DNA of 64,000 nt from positions 1 to 64,000 of the forward strand of contig DKZA01000010.1 of assembly GCA_002492525.1 (NCBI GenBank). The letters run 5' to 3'. The notes under the pieces are model-generated. The model was not told the DNA's origin. It saw only the letters and a program-made list of their open reading frames with translations, and ran no database searches. The stretch is from Lachnospiraceae bacterium UBA7086. GTDB taxonomy: Bacteria > Bacillota > Clostridia > Lachnospirales > Lachnospiraceae. A program made the translations under genes and the position numbers. Below are positions 52,464-62,078 of this stretch, in pieces (within the stretch, counting starts at the first letter, position 1; every line of letters starts with the position of its first letter).

Positions 52464-53648
52464 ATGAATTACCAATATCGGAAAACCATTACGGCCTGTT
52501 TCGTGGGTTATATCGTGCAGGCTATTGTAAATAATTTTGTACCGTTGTTATTTTTGACTTTTCAGAGAACTTATGGGATTCCGCTCTCACAGATTACGCT
52601 GCTTGTGACCTTTAATTTCGGCATACAGCTGTTGGTAGATCTGTTGTCGGTGGGATTTGTGGATAAGATAGGCTATCGGGCTTCCATGGTCATTGCCCAT
52701 GTGATGGCTGCGGCGGGCCTGATGCTTCTGACCATTCTGCCGGAAGTGTTATCTTCTCCGTTTGCAGGCATTTTAATCGCGGTGATGATTTATGCCATTG
52801 GCGGCGGTCTTCTGGAAGTCCTGGTGAGTCCGGTGGTGGAAGCTTGTCCTTCGGATAATAAAGAAAAAGCCATGAGTATGTTACATTCTTTTTACTGCTG
52901 GGGACATGTGGGTGTGGTATTACTTTCCACGCTGTTTTTCAGTGTGTTCGGTATTAGCAACTGGAAGGTGCTGGCGGCGGTATGGTCATTGATTCCGCTT
53001 TATAATGCGTTTGTATTTGCCAAAGTTCCCATGGCGGAGCTGATAGAAGAGGGGGAGGAAGGATTGCGTCTGCGGGATCTGTTTCGTATGAAGATATTCT
53101 GGATCCTGCTTATCATGATGATCTGTGCAGGTGCCAGTGAGCAGGCGGTGAGTCAGTGGGCCTCCACTTTTGCCGAGAAGGGCCTTGGCATTTCTAAGAC
53201 CGCAGGGGACTTGGCCGGGCCTATGGCCTTTGCCGTTCTGATGGGTACGTCCAGGGCTTTTTATGGCAAATACGGGGACCGGATTCAGCTGGATAAGTTT
53301 ATGATCTTCAGCAGCTGTCTTTGTATTTTATCTTATCTGGGAATCGCCTTGCTGCCGATTCCGCTGCTTAGTCTGGCCGCCTGCGCAATCTGCGGCCTTT
53401 CCGTGGGGATTATGTGGCCTGGGTCATTCAGTAAGGCAGCAGCAGCCCTGCCAAAAGGCGGAACAGCTATGTTTGCTTTGCTGGCTCTGGGCGGAGATGT
53501 GGGGTGTTCCGGCGGCCCTACGGTGGTTGGCATGGTGTCCAGCCTGTTGGAGGATAATCTGAAAATGGGGATTTTGGCAGGGATAGTTTTTCCGGTACTT
53601 TTACTGCTGGGAATTGTTCTTTGCGGGAAAATAAAAAGACAGGAATAG
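52464..53648 (+). CDS. MFS transporter
   Basis: A 394-residue major facilitator with twelve helices. The motif between helices 2 and 3 is VGFVDKIGYRASMVIAHVM, and a similar DRIQLDKFMIFSSCLCILS appears in the second half. GGGLLEVLVSPVVEACPSDN near 115 resembles sugar-type or FucP-like carriers. AAGGAGGA lies upstream. The substrate is unknown. Confidence 0.88.
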   Translation: MNYQYRKTITACFVGYIVQAIVNNFVPLLFLTFQRTYGIPLSQITLLVTFNFGIQLLVDLLSVGFVDKIGYRASMVIAHVMAAAGLMLLTILPEVLSSPFAGILIAVMIYAIGGGLLEVLVSPVVEACPSDNKEKAMSMLHSFYCWGHVGVVLLSTLFFSVFGISNWKVLAAVWSLIPLYNAFVFAKVPMAELIEEGEEGLRLRDLFRMKIFWILLIMMICAGASEQAVSQWASTFAEKGLGISKTAGDLAGPMAFAVLMGTSRAFYGKYGDRIQLDKFMIFSSCLCILSYLGIALLPIPLLSLAACAICGLSVGIMWPGSFSKAAAALPKGGTAMFALLALGGDVGCSGGPTVVGMVSSLLEDNLKMGILAGIVFPVLLLLGIVLCGKIKRQE

Positions 53649-53725
53649 GTTGCGGCCGTCAGCAAAGCTGTGTACAATGATAGGGCAGGAAAATCAGAAG
53701 TTTTGGGAAACGATGGATAGAAATC

Positions 53726-56700
53726 ATGGAAAACGTACTTACTCTTTTTGAACAGGAAACAGCAGCCTGGTTTGTCAATACATTGGGTGAACCCACCCCG
53801 GTACAGAAAGAAAGCTGGCCGATTATTGCGAAAGGGCATCATGCGCTGATATCGGCACCCACCGGAACGGGCAAAACGCTCTCGGCTTTCTTTGTTTTTC
53901 TTGATCGGATGAAAAGGCAGGCACAGGCAGGGTGTTTGCAACAGGAATTACAGTTAATCTATGTTTCGCCATTAAAGTCCCTGGCGGCGGATATCCGGGA
54001 GAACCTAAACCGTCCTCTGGCAGGAATCGGAGCGCAGGAAATGCTGTCTGTGGGAATCCGGACAGGAGATACGCCTCAAAGGGACAGGATGAGGATGGTC
54101 AAAAAGCCGCCTCACATTCTGATCATCACGCCGGAATCTTTATATTTGATGCTTACCAGTAAGACGGGACAGAATATTCTGGCTACAGCGAAAGCCGTTA
54201 TCGTTGATGAGCTTCATGCCCTGATCGATACCAAGAGAGGTGCTCATCTGATGCTTTCCCTGGCCAGGCTGGATCATTTGTGCGGCAGACCGCTGCAGCG
54301 TATCGGTTTGTCGGCCACCATCGAGCCATTGGAGGCGGCGGCGCAGTATCTGGCGCCGGAGGAAGTGAAGATTGCCGCACCGACTATGAGAAAGCAGGTG
54401 CGGCTGGAGATATTAAGTCCTTATCCGGATGCCACAAAGGGTCCCAGGAAGGATCCGGTGTGGGAGGAACTGGGGAAAATGGTGTACCAGTACTGTCAGG
54501 GCAGCCGCAGTGTGATTGCTTTCGTGGAAGGAAGAAGATATGCGGAGAAATTAGCATATTATGTAAACCTATTGGGCGGCGATGGGTTTGCCAGAGTACA
54601 TCATGGAAGTCTTTCCAAGGAGCAGAGGATGGAGACGGAATTACATCTGCGTGACGGGAAGCTAAGGCTTTTGTGTGCCACTTCTTCCATGGAACTTGGT
54701 ATTGATGTGGGAGAGATAGACCAGGTATTACAGGTGGGATGTCCTCGTACCGTTTCAGGAACCATGCAGCGGTTAGGACGTGCGGGACACAATCCGGGCC
54801 GGGTCAGCGTGATGTATCTTTTTCCGCGAACGGCGGCAGAGTGTGTGTCCTGCGGTATGACGGCACAGCTGGCCAGAGAAGGTGGCGTGGAACATGTGAA
54901 ACCGCCGGCTCAGTGTCTGGATGTGCTGGCGCAGCATCTGGTATCCATGGCGGCTTTCAGAAGTTATGAGATTGATGAAGTGATGGAGATTGTGCCGCGG
55001 GCCTGGCCTTTTCGTCAGATTACCAGGGAAGACGTGAAGGCGGTTCTTGCCATGCTGGCAGGGGATTATGAGCATGAGAAAGATATTCCGGCGCGCCCCA
55101 GAATCCTGTATGACAGGATTCATGAGCGGGTAGAGGGAGACGGTTACAGCAGGATGTTAGCTATCTCCGCAGGGGGGACGATCCCGGATAAAGGATTGTA
55201 TACGGTCAGGAACGAAGAAGGGGTCAAATTGGGGGAGGTGGATGAAGAGTTCGTCTACGAATCCCAGAAAGGAGACCGGTTTATTCTTGGTTCTTACGCA
55301 TGGAAAATTGTAAATATCAGCCAGGATACCGTGACGGTGACCCAGGCAAAGATGGAAGGCGCAAGGCTTCCTTTCTGGCATGGGGAGATTAAGGGAAGAG
55401 ACAGACGGACAGGAGAAGCTTTTGGACGCATGTTTCATTCGTTACAGCGCGCCTACGAGGAAGGAAGGCTTGGCAAAGCATTGGAGGATCTGGGGCTGGA
55501 TGAGACGGCGGCGGAACTTGCGGCAGGTTATCTGGAACGGCAGATGAAAGCTACGGGCGGCCTGCCGGATCATAAGACCATTCTTGTGGAGCATTTTAAA
55601 GATACCGTGGGGAACAGTCAGTTGATGGTACATTCGGTGTTCGGCAGACGAATCAACGCACCCTTATCCCTTTTGGCGGCACAGACGGTGCGAGAGAGGA
55701 TGGGGATAGAGATTGGGAGTGTGGATGAGGAGGACGGGTTTCTGCTGTATTCTTATGGGAATCAGAGTCTGCCGGAAGGGTTGTTACAGCAGATAGATGT
55801 GGATGGCTGCATACGGAAGCTGGAAATTCTGCTGCCTGCCACACCTCTTTTTAACATGGCTTTCCGCTATAACAGCGGCCGGGCGTTGATGATGGGCGTC
55901 AGAAGAAATGGCCGGCAGCCTCTGTGGATGCAGCGGCTAAAGAGCGCGGAAATGTTAGAGCAGGTGGTAAGAAGCAGGGAGCATCCACTGATTCGGGAGA
56001 CCAGACGGGAATGTATGCAGGAATTGTGGGATGCCACAGGCGTGCAGGAAATCCTGCAGGATATTCAAAGCGGTGCGATTGCAGTCAGAGAGATATATAC
56101 GCAGATACCTTCCCCCATGTCTTTGCCATTGCAATGGAGTCAGGAAGCGGCGGTCATGTATGATTATGCGCCTACACCCAGGGGGATCCATGGGGCGGTG
56201 GAGGAGGCTTTACAGAAGGAAAAAAACCTACTGCCGCCGGGCCGTCAGGAATTGCTTGATGTGCAGGAACGCAGACAGCTGCCCAAAGATGAGAAACAGT
56301 TACATTCACTGTTGATGACGGAGGGGGATCTGGCGGCGGGAGAACTGGATATTCCGGTGCAATGGTTGGAAAATCTGGCCAGGGCCGGCCGGGTAGTATA
56401 TCTGGAACAGGGATTGTGGATTGCCGCAGAACAGGAGGCGGCCTATGGCGCAGCCATGAGCGGAGATCAGAAAGCGCGGCTTTCCATTGTCAGAAGGATG
56501 CTCCGTTACAGAGGAGGAGCGGATGCAGTACAGACGGCGCAGCGTTATGACTGGCCGGTGGATACGGCCAAAGAAGTGTTGGAAGAGTTGTGTCGGCAGA
56601 AGGCGGCGGTGAAGCAGGAGGACAGGTACTACCATGCCGAATTATACAGCCGTGCCAGGGTGCGGACACTGAAAAACAGACGGGAAGAGATACAGACTTA

Positions 56701-57832
56701 TCCCGGTGAAAATTATGCGGCACTGATGCTGTCGCAGCTGGAATCTTCGGCACCGGCCGAAGAATGTCTGCAAAATACGCTCAGGCAGTATGCCGGCATG
56801 ATATTGCCGGCGGCTTATTGGGAAACGGTTCTTCTGACGGGCAGAGTAAAAAACTACAGAGATTCGCTGTTAGACAGCTTTCTGGCTCAAGGGGAACTGT
56901 TCTGGCATATGGCGGAAAAGGGTGGTCTATGTTTTGACTATCAGGAAGCTATTGACTGGGATGCGGATTCAGGAAGCAGGGAGGAGGGCCTGACAGAGAA
57001 AGAAAGTCTGGTGTATGAAGCGATCAGGAAGCGGGGAGCCTGTTTTATGCAGGCGTTAAACGGCCTGCTTCCGGCAGAATCTCCGTATGACACCCTGCTT
57101 TCCCTCATGGAAAAGGGACTGGTTTATGCGGACAGCTTTCTGCCGGTGCGTCAGTGGCTGAATCGGGAAAAAACAAAGAAAGCGGATATAAAACAGCAGG
57201 TTGGTGTGCGGGTCAGAGCCATGCAGGCAGGAAGATGGGATGTGGTCAGGCCTGTACGGGAGAGGACGATAGAAGAAAAGCTGGAGGCCTGTGCCCGGTT
57301 TAGTCCTGTTATCTGCAAAGAGACGGCGGCGGCCTGGGGCCTGCCCTGGCAGGAGGCCTTGTCGGTGCTCCGTATCTGGGAGTATACCGGACAGGCAAGG
57401 AGGGGATATTTTGTCAGAGAGCTTTCCGGGGCACAGTTTATTCTCGGCAGAGATTATGAGAGTGTGGTGCGCAGACTGCACAAACCGGAGAAGAAACTCA
57501 CCTGGGTCAATGCGGTTGATCCGGCACAATGCTGGGGGAAGATACTGCCCCACAAGGAGGGCAGAAACTTTATCAATGTGCCGGGGACAGCCGTTGCCTG
57601 TCTGGGCGGTGTGCCGGTGGCCGTGATGGAGAGACAGGGCAAAATCCTGCGGATCTGGGAAGAAACATTACAGGAAGAGTGCCTTATACTTTTTGTGTCA
57701 GAATGGAAACGGGGCAGGATATTTGCAGACAGAAAGCGTATTGTGGTGAAGGAGTACCCTGCAGGGGCACAGACAGCTCTTAAGCAGGCAGGTTTCCGCA
57801 AGGAGATGCAGGATTATGTGCTGTATGCGTAA
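53726..57832 (+). CDS. Lhr-type large ATP-dependent helicase
   Basis: A 1368-residue superfamily 2 helicase. Motifs in order: Q-motif region EPTPVQKESWPIIAKG, Walker A SAPTGTGKTLSAFF (about 44), VSPLKSLAADI, VDELHAL (Walker B, about 160), GLSATIEP (motif III), ATSSMELGIDVGEIDQVLQV (motif V) and QRLGRAGHNPG (motif VI). The long C-terminal part corresponds to the winged helix and Lhr-specific domains. Lhr proteins unwind or translocate on DNA or RNA:DNA and are thought to act in repair. A single gene, with an MFS gene 77 bases upstream and ybaK 26 bases downstream. Confidence 0.93.
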   Translation: MENVLTLFEQETAAWFVNTLGEPTPVQKESWPIIAKGHHALISAPTGTGKTLSAFFVFLDRMKRQAQAGCLQQELQLIYVSPLKSLAADIRENLNRPLAGIGAQEMLSVGIRTGDTPQRDRMRMVKKPPHILIITPESLYLMLTSKTGQNILATAKAVIVDELHALIDTKRGAHLMLSLARLDHLCGRPLQRIGLSATIEPLEAAAQYLAPEEVKIAAPTMRKQVRLEILSPYPDATKGPRKDPVWEELGKMVYQYCQGSRSVIAFVEGRRYAEKLAYYVNLLGGDGFARVHHGSLSKEQRMETELHLRDGKLRLLCATSSMELGIDVGEIDQVLQVGCPRTVSGTMQRLGRAGHNPGRVSVMYLFPRTAAECVSCGMTAQLAREGGVEHVKPPAQCLDVLAQHLVSMAAFRSYEIDEVMEIVPRAWPFRQITREDVKAVLAMLAGDYEHEKDIPARPRILYDRIHERVEGDGYSRMLAISAGGTIPDKGLYTVRNEEGVKLGEVDEEFVYESQKGDRFILGSYAWKIVNISQDTVTVTQAKMEGARLPFWHGEIKGRDRRTGEAFGRMFHSLQRAYEEGRLGKALEDLGLDETAAELAAGYLERQMKATGGLPDHKTILVEHFKDTVGNSQLMVHSVFGRRINAPLSLLAAQTVRERMGIEIGSVDEEDGFLLYSYGNQSLPEGLLQQIDVDGCIRKLEILLPATPLFNMAFRYNSGRALMMGVRRNGRQPLWMQRLKSAEMLEQVVRSREHPLIRETRRECMQELWDATGVQEILQDIQSGAIAVREIYTQIPSPMSLPLQWSQEAAVMYDYAPTPRGIHGAVEEALQKEKNLLPPGRQELLDVQERRQLPKDEKQLHSLLMTEGDLAAGELDIPVQWLENLARAGRVVYLEQGLWIAAEQEAAYGAAMSGDQKARLSIVRRMLRYRGGADAVQTAQRYDWPVDTAKEVLEELCRQKAAVKQEDRYYHAELYSRARVRTLKNRREEIQTYPGENYAALMLSQLESSAPAEECLQNTLRQYAGMILPAAYWETVLLTGRVKNYRDSLLDSFLAQGELFWHMAEKGGLCFDYQEAIDWDADSGSREEGLTEKESLVYEAIRKRGACFMQALNGLLPAESPYDTLLSLMEKGLVYADSFLPVRQWLNREKTKKADIKQQVGVRVRAMQAGRWDVVRPVRERTIEEKLEACARFSPVICKETAAAWGLPWQEALSVLRIWEYTGQARRGYFVRELSGAQFILGRDYESVVRRLHKPEKKLTWVNAVDPAQCWGKILPHKEGRNFINVPGTAVACLGGVPVAVMERQGKILRIWEETLQEECLILFVSEWKRGRIFADRKRIVVKEYPAGAQTALKQAGFRKEMQDYVLYA

Positions 57833-57858
57833 CGGGGTCATAAGGAAAGGAGATTAAG

Positions 57859-58329
57859 ATGGCGATAGAAGCAGTAAAAACATATTTCAGACAGTATGGC
57901 ATGGAAGACAAAATCAGGGAATTTGATGTATCCAGTGCGACGGTAGAACTGGCGGCAGCAGCTCTGCAGTGCGAGCCGCAAAGGATTGCCAAGACCCTTT
58001 CTTTTCTGGTGGCGGATCATCCGGTACTGGTGGTGGCAGCAGGGGACGCCAAGGTGGACAATCATAAGTTCAAAGAACAGTTTGCCACAAAGGCTAAGAT
58101 GCTCTCGCCGGATCAGGTGGAGGCGATGGTAGGCCATGCAGTGGGAGGTGTATGTCCTTTTGCGGTGAAGGAGGATGTGACCGTATATCTGGATGTATCC
58201 CTGCAGCGTTTTGAAACCGTGTTTCCGGCCTGCGGCAGTGCCAACAGTGCCATAGAGCTTACCATTTCACAACTGGAGAAGTATTCCGGATATCAGGGAT
58301 GGATAGACGTGTGTAAGGGATATCTTTGA
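57859..58329 (+). CDS. YbaK/EbsC family aminoacyl-tRNA deacylase
   Basis: A 156-residue protein: ALQCEPQRIAKTLSFLVADH, PVLVVAAGDAKVDNHKFKEQ, GHAVGGVCPFAVKEDVTVYL and FPACGSANSAIELTISQLE are YbaK-family segments (the editing pocket of Cys-tRNA-Pro or related deacylases). AAAGGAGAT precedes the ATG. Its stop overlaps an in-frame extension of pepT, and the genes from lhr to the EamA carrier are closely spaced in one direction. Confidence 0.9.
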   Translation: MAIEAVKTYFRQYGMEDKIREFDVSSATVELAAAALQCEPQRIAKTLSFLVADHPVLVVAAGDAKVDNHKFKEQFATKAKMLSPDQVEAMVGHAVGGVCPFAVKEDVTVYLDVSLQRFETVFPACGSANSAIELTISQLEKYSGYQGWIDVCKGYL

Positions 58330-58349
58330 GAATGGAAAAGAGGGAAATT

Positions 58350-59603
58350 ATGGAAAGAGTCATAGAGAATTTTTTGCAGTATGTTACAATTGATACCCAG
58401 TCTTCGGAGGAGAGCAGCAGTACGCCTTCTACGTCAAAGCAGCATGATCTGGCGGCGGTTTTGGAAAAGCAGCTGCGAGAGATGGGGGCGGAAGAGATTA
58501 CTTATGATAAAGAACACTGCTATGTGTATGCCACGGTGCCGGCCACGGCAGGCTGTGAACAGGCGCCGGTAATCGGGTTTATCGCCCATATGGATACTTC
58601 TCCCGCGGTGACGGGAACGGGAGTGAAGCCCCGTATTGTGGAAGACTACGACGGCAAAGACCTGGTGTTGCACCAGGAAAAACAGATCGTCATGAAGGTG
58701 GCGGATTTTCCGGAACTGACATCCTATCAGGGGAAAAGACTGATAGTAACGGACGGCACCACGCTTTTGGGAGCGGATGATAAAGCGGGCGTGGCGGAGA
58801 TCATGGCCATGGCGGAATATCTGCTGAACCATAAGGAAATCGTGCATGGCCGGATACGGATTGGTTTTACGCCGGATGAGGAAGTGGGAAACGGAGCCGA
58901 TCATTTTGATGTAGCTCTTTTTGGAGCCGATTATGCGTATACAGTGGATGGCGGCAGGCTGGGAGAAATGGAATATGAGAACTTCAATGCGGCGGGAGCT
59001 AAAGTTACGGTACATGGCCGGAGCGTTCATCCGGGAGATGCCAAGGATAAGATGCGCAATGCAATCCTGATGGCTCAGGAGTTCCAGTCCATGCTTCCTG
59101 TTTTTGAGAATCCCATGTATACCTGCGGTTATGAGGGCTTTTATCATCTGGATCAGTTACACGGCACCGTGGAAGAGGCCGTGGCAGAATATATCATCAG
59201 GGATCATGACCGGGTAAAATTTGAGAAAAAGAAGGAAGCCTTCCTTGGAATAGGAGAGTACCTGAACCAGAAATATGGGGAGGGAACTTTTGTGATCGAG
59301 TTGAAGGATTCCTATTATAATATGAAAGAGGTCATAGAAGAGCATATGCACCTGATTGACAATGCAAAGGATGCTATGGATGAATTGGGGATTCAGCCGG
59401 TGATAGTGCCGATCCGCGGCGGTACGGACGGGGCAAGACTTTCCTTTATGGGCCTGCCGTGTCCCAATCTGTGTACGGGCGGACAGAATTTTCACGGACG
59501 GTTTGAATATGCCTGTGCGGATGAGATGGAAATAATCGTGAAACTCTTAGTCAGGATAGCGGAGAAGTATGGAAAAGAAAATGCGGAAAGAGAGGAAAAG
59601 TAA
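58350..59603 (+). CDS. pepT: Peptidase T (tripeptide aminopeptidase)
   Basis: A 417-residue dinuclear zinc M20 peptidase that removes N-terminal residues from tripeptides in the cytosol. Metal and catalytic motifs: GFIAHMDTSPAV, GTTLLGADDKAGVAEIMA, FTPDEEVGNGADHFD and YTVDGGRLGEMEYENFNAA; HGRSVHPGDAKDKMRNAI and PIRGGTDGARLSFMGLPCPN near the end. ATG at 58350 follows AGAGGGA; earlier ATG codons (58332) lack a site. Confidence 0.95.
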   Translation: MERVIENFLQYVTIDTQSSEESSSTPSTSKQHDLAAVLEKQLREMGAEEITYDKEHCYVYATVPATAGCEQAPVIGFIAHMDTSPAVTGTGVKPRIVEDYDGKDLVLHQEKQIVMKVADFPELTSYQGKRLIVTDGTTLLGADDKAGVAEIMAMAEYLLNHKEIVHGRIRIGFTPDEEVGNGADHFDVALFGADYAYTVDGGRLGEMEYENFNAAGAKVTVHGRSVHPGDAKDKMRNAILMAQEFQSMLPVFENPMYTCGYEGFYHLDQLHGTVEEAVAEYIIRDHDRVKFEKKKEAFLGIGEYLNQKYGEGTFVIELKDSYYNMKEVIEEHMHLIDNAKDAMDELGIQPVIVPIRGGTDGARLSFMGLPCPNLCTGGQNFHGRFEYACADEMEIIVKLLVRIAEKYGKENAEREEK

Positions 59604-59604
59604 T

Positions 59605-60018
59605 ATGTGGTTTTGGTTTGCCATATTGTCTGCAGTGTTTGCGGCACTGACTTCTATTCTTGCCAAGGTGGGAATCGAAGGCGTGAATTCTAATCTGGCT
59701 ACAGCAGTTCGGACAGTGGTAGTCGTAGTGATGGCCTGGGGAATGGTTTTTATGACGAACGCCCAGAGCGGTCTTGCCCAGATAAGCAGAAAAAGCTGGA
59801 TTTTCCTGATTTTATCCGGGCTGGCTACGGGGGCCTCATGGCTTTGTTACTATAGAGCATTGCAGATTGGCGATGCATCTAAGGTGGTTCCCATTGATAA
59901 GCTGAGCGTTGTCATTACCCTGGTTCTTGCGTTTGTTTTTCTCCACGAAGAATTTACGGCCAAATCCCTTGTGGGAAGTATCCTGATCACGGCGGGCACA
60001 CTTTTTATGGTGCTTTAA
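59605..60018 (+). CDS. Half-size EamA/DMT family transporter
   Basis: A 137-residue protein with four or five helices, half the size of a usual EamA carrier and matching the single-domain form: FAILSAVFAALTSILAKVGI, VNSNLATAVRTVVVVVMAWG, GLATGASWLCYYRALQIGDA, KVVPIDKLSVVITLVLAFVF. It should work as a dimer. ATG at 59605 begins one base after the pepT stop with AGAGGAAAAG upstream. The substrate is unknown. Confidence 0.88.
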   Translation: MWFWFAILSAVFAALTSILAKVGIEGVNSNLATAVRTVVVVVMAWGMVFMTNAQSGLAQISRKSWIFLILSGLATGASWLCYYRALQIGDASKVVPIDKLSVVITLVLAFVFLHEEFTAKSLVGSILITAGTLFMVL

Positions 60019-60040
60019 CATACTTCCTGCAGAAACCCAA

Positions 60041-60535
60041 TCAGGCATGATCGGGAATGAGTTTATTGATTCGCAGGACTTCCGTGACGGTATCCATACC
60101 ATCCTGAAGTCTTGCGATATCTTTTTTGGTGCTCTGTGCGAAGAGCCGGAAAGAAAGGTCAAGGCTTTCCAGTTTGTCGATGGTCTTGTTTAATTTCACA
60201 TCCAGATACTTGAAATTATCGTCAGCGCGGTCCAGCCGTCTGTCCATGTTGTCCAGTCTTGCATCAATGTGATCCAATCGTTCATAAATAGGAGCGAGTT
60301 CTTTTTTGAATTTCTGATCCAACTTTTGATCCAGCTTCTCGTCAAGCTTCTGATCCAGTTTCTGATCCAGCTTTTCTTCCAGTTTTTGTTCCAGCTTTTC
60401 TTCCAGTTTTTCTTCTAGTTTTTGATCCAACAGGTCAGCGATCGCCTGCAGATCTCCCTGTGTCAGTGCCAAGAGCAACCCCTCCCTTTCCCATGAAATA
60501 GCCGCGGGTTCCTGTGTTTTGTGTTCTTTCTTCAT
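60041..60535 (-). CDS. Coiled-coil protein with tetrapeptide repeats
   Basis: A 164-residue protein of no known family. Residues 36-75 are ten consecutive four-residue units of the type L-(D/E)-(Q/E)-K, followed by a second amphipathic region (YERLDHIDARLDNMDRRLDR) typical of a dimeric or trimeric coiled coil. The N-terminal 35 residues (LLLALTQGDLQAIADLL) form another helix. ATG at 60535 follows GGGAGAAC. It has no signal or membrane helix. It lies convergent to the EamA-type gene with a 22-base gap. Confidence 0.75.
   Translation of the reverse strand: MKKEHKTQEPAAISWEREGLLLALTQGDLQAIADLLDQKLEEKLEEKLEQKLEEKLDQKLDQKLDEKLDQKLDQKFKKELAPIYERLDHIDARLDNMDRRLDRADDNFKYLDVKLNKTIDKLESLDLSFRLFAQSTKKDIARLQDGMDTVTEVLRINKLIPDHA
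60311..60430 (-). repeat. Ten in-frame 12-bp tandem repeats
   Basis: Ten units of 12 bp (LDQK, LEEK, LEEK, LEQK, LEEK, LDQK, LDQK, LDEK, LDQK, LDQK), strongly similar at DNA level (CTGGATCAGAAA and CTGGAAGAAAAG forms). Copy changes would stay in frame. Confidence 0.85.
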
Positions 60536-60641
60536 ATGTTCTCCCTTCCTGTGTGGCGCAGAGAAAGGCAAACACATGTGATGGTCTGTTTCCCTGCTTC
60601 ATATAATTGTGTGAATGTAAGCAAGGATTCTAAAACAGATA

Positions 60642-60662
60642 AAATATCGTATGCCGATATTT
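60642..60662. promoter_or_regulatory. Perfect 8-bp inverted repeat upstream of the coiled-coil gene
   Basis: AAATATCG (60642-60649), TATGC, CGATATTT (60655-60662). It lies about 110 bases before the coiled-coil gene start on the minus strand and may be an operator. No partner promoter elements could be assigned. Confidence 0.35.
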
Positions 60663-60754
60663 CAAAGAAAATAGAATAAACGAAATTCCGTTAGAATATC
60701 AATGCTGTAATCAAATCATAGCAGAGGGATGATAAAATGTCAAGGGGATTTATC

Positions 60755-60809
60755 AAAAAAAGTAATCCAAAATAGAAAACGAAATGAAAAAGGGAGGATT
60801 ACTTTTTTT
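60755..60809. terminator. Bidirectional terminator
   Basis: A 14-bp perfect stem, AAAAAAA-GTAATCC (60755-60768) with GGATTAC-TTTTTTT (60796-60809), separated by 27 bases. It ends the minus-strand serine hydrolase gene (stop at 60821) and works in both orientations. Confidence 0.75.
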
Positions 60810-60820
60810 GGTAAAGTCAA

Positions 60821-62014
60821 CTATGCAAATTGTATGCTTTCATTTAAAGCGGAAAATACCACATTTCGGATACGTCTGGTGTAGGCGGTGGTGCCGGTAT
60901 CAGTTTTTTGAAGCATGATCAGAAGAATCATGTCATCCACAGGGTCAATGGTCATATAAGTACCCATCCATCCGTCCCAACCGAATTCACCGGCCCGGCT
61001 TAAGGAGATGGCGGCACCAGGATCTGTCATGATCCGTATCAGGTTGGCATAGCTGCATCCGGACAGGCTTTCCCACTGCCGGACGTAAGGGTTCAGTGCC
61101 GGGGCAAGATGAGCGTGCGTCATGAAGTCAACGGTCCGCGGGGAGAGGAGCGTGTGATTATCAAAACTTCCTCTATGCAGAAGCATCTGCGCGAAATGGG
61201 CATAATCGTCTATGGTAGAAACGAGACCTGCCCCGCCTGATTCAAAGGCAGGAGGTGTTTTCATATCGTTTGAAATTCCAAGATGAGGAAAATGAAATTC
61301 TTCCAGTCCTTTTCCGGTGTCCTGATAAGCCTTAGAGAGACGAGACTGTTTTTCCGCCGGCACATAAAAATCCGTATCATTCATGCCAAGCGGCTCAAAA
61401 ATACGCTGTCTTAAGAAGTCCCCAAAACGCATACCGGATACAATTTCAACGATGGCGCCAAGAACATCGGCAGACATGCCATACTGCCATTTTTCACCAG
61501 GATGAAAAGCCAGAGGAATCTTTCCAAGACGATTCATGATCTCACAGGTAGTCAGAGCCTGGGGAGAAGAGAGCTTTGTGATGACTTCGTCCATGAGCAG
61601 ATCGGTATGGATTTCGGAAGTACAACCTTCTCCCGGGTAGGTCAGTCCGGAAGTCATATTCAGCAGATCCTGTATTATGACAGGGCGTTTTACAGGAGTA
61701 AGGATTCCGTTTGACATTACTTTCTGATTGCAGAATCCTGGCAGATAATCAGAGACCGGATCATACAGGTCGATTCGTCCCTCTTCCAGAAGAAACATGA
61801 CAGCCGCAGCGGTAATAGGCTTGGTCATGGAATAGAGACGGAAGATGGTATCCCTTGTTATAGGAAGCCGTGCTGTGAGGTCACGCATACCGGCTTCATA
61901 GTAGCATTGTTCTTTTCCATCCTGTATAACCAGACAGTTGACACCGGAGACATAGCCGGTGTCTGTCATTTCCAGTAAAAGTTCCGACAGGCGGGATAAT
62001 CTTTGTTGGTTCAT
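60821..62014 (-). CDS. Serine hydrolase (beta-lactamase/class C PBP family)
   Basis: A 397-residue cytosolic protein without an obvious signal. The catalytic S-x-x-K is in FRLYSMTKPITAAAVMFLLE, followed by RIDLYDPVSDYLPGF; WQYGMSADVLGAIVEIVSGM is the second motif (Tyr of the Y-x-N region, here Y-G-M-S). Relatives act as esterases or D-aminopeptidases. ATG at 62014 follows GGAGAG; an upstream in-frame codon at 62029 is less likely. It lies downstream of the nahK/phosphorylase genes on the same strand. Confidence 0.9.
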   Translation of the reverse strand: MNQQRLSRLSELLLEMTDTGYVSGVNCLVIQDGKEQCYYEAGMRDLTARLPITRDTIFRLYSMTKPITAAAVMFLLEEGRIDLYDPVSDYLPGFCNQKVMSNGILTPVKRPVIIQDLLNMTSGLTYPGEGCTSEIHTDLLMDEVITKLSSPQALTTCEIMNRLGKIPLAFHPGEKWQYGMSADVLGAIVEIVSGMRFGDFLRQRIFEPLGMNDTDFYVPAEKQSRLSKAYQDTGKGLEEFHFPHLGISNDMKTPPAFESGGAGLVSTIDDYAHFAQMLLHRGSFDNHTLLSPRTVDFMTHAHLAPALNPYVRQWESLSGCSYANLIRIMTDPGAAISLSRAGEFGWDGWMGTYMTIDPVDDMILLIMLQKTDTGTTAYTRRIRNVVFSALNESIQFA

Positions 62015-62078
62015 GAGTATTCTCTCCATTCTGTTACCTGTTATTGATATCTACAGGTATATTATCAATGTAAGATGT

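Noticed and set aside
58434..59147. 237-residue minus-strand frame
   Set aside because: Antisense to pepT, whose metal-binding motifs are intact.
60311..60430. CRISPR or VNTR outside coding sequence
   Set aside because: 12-bp units without spacers, in frame in a protein; treated as a coding repeat.
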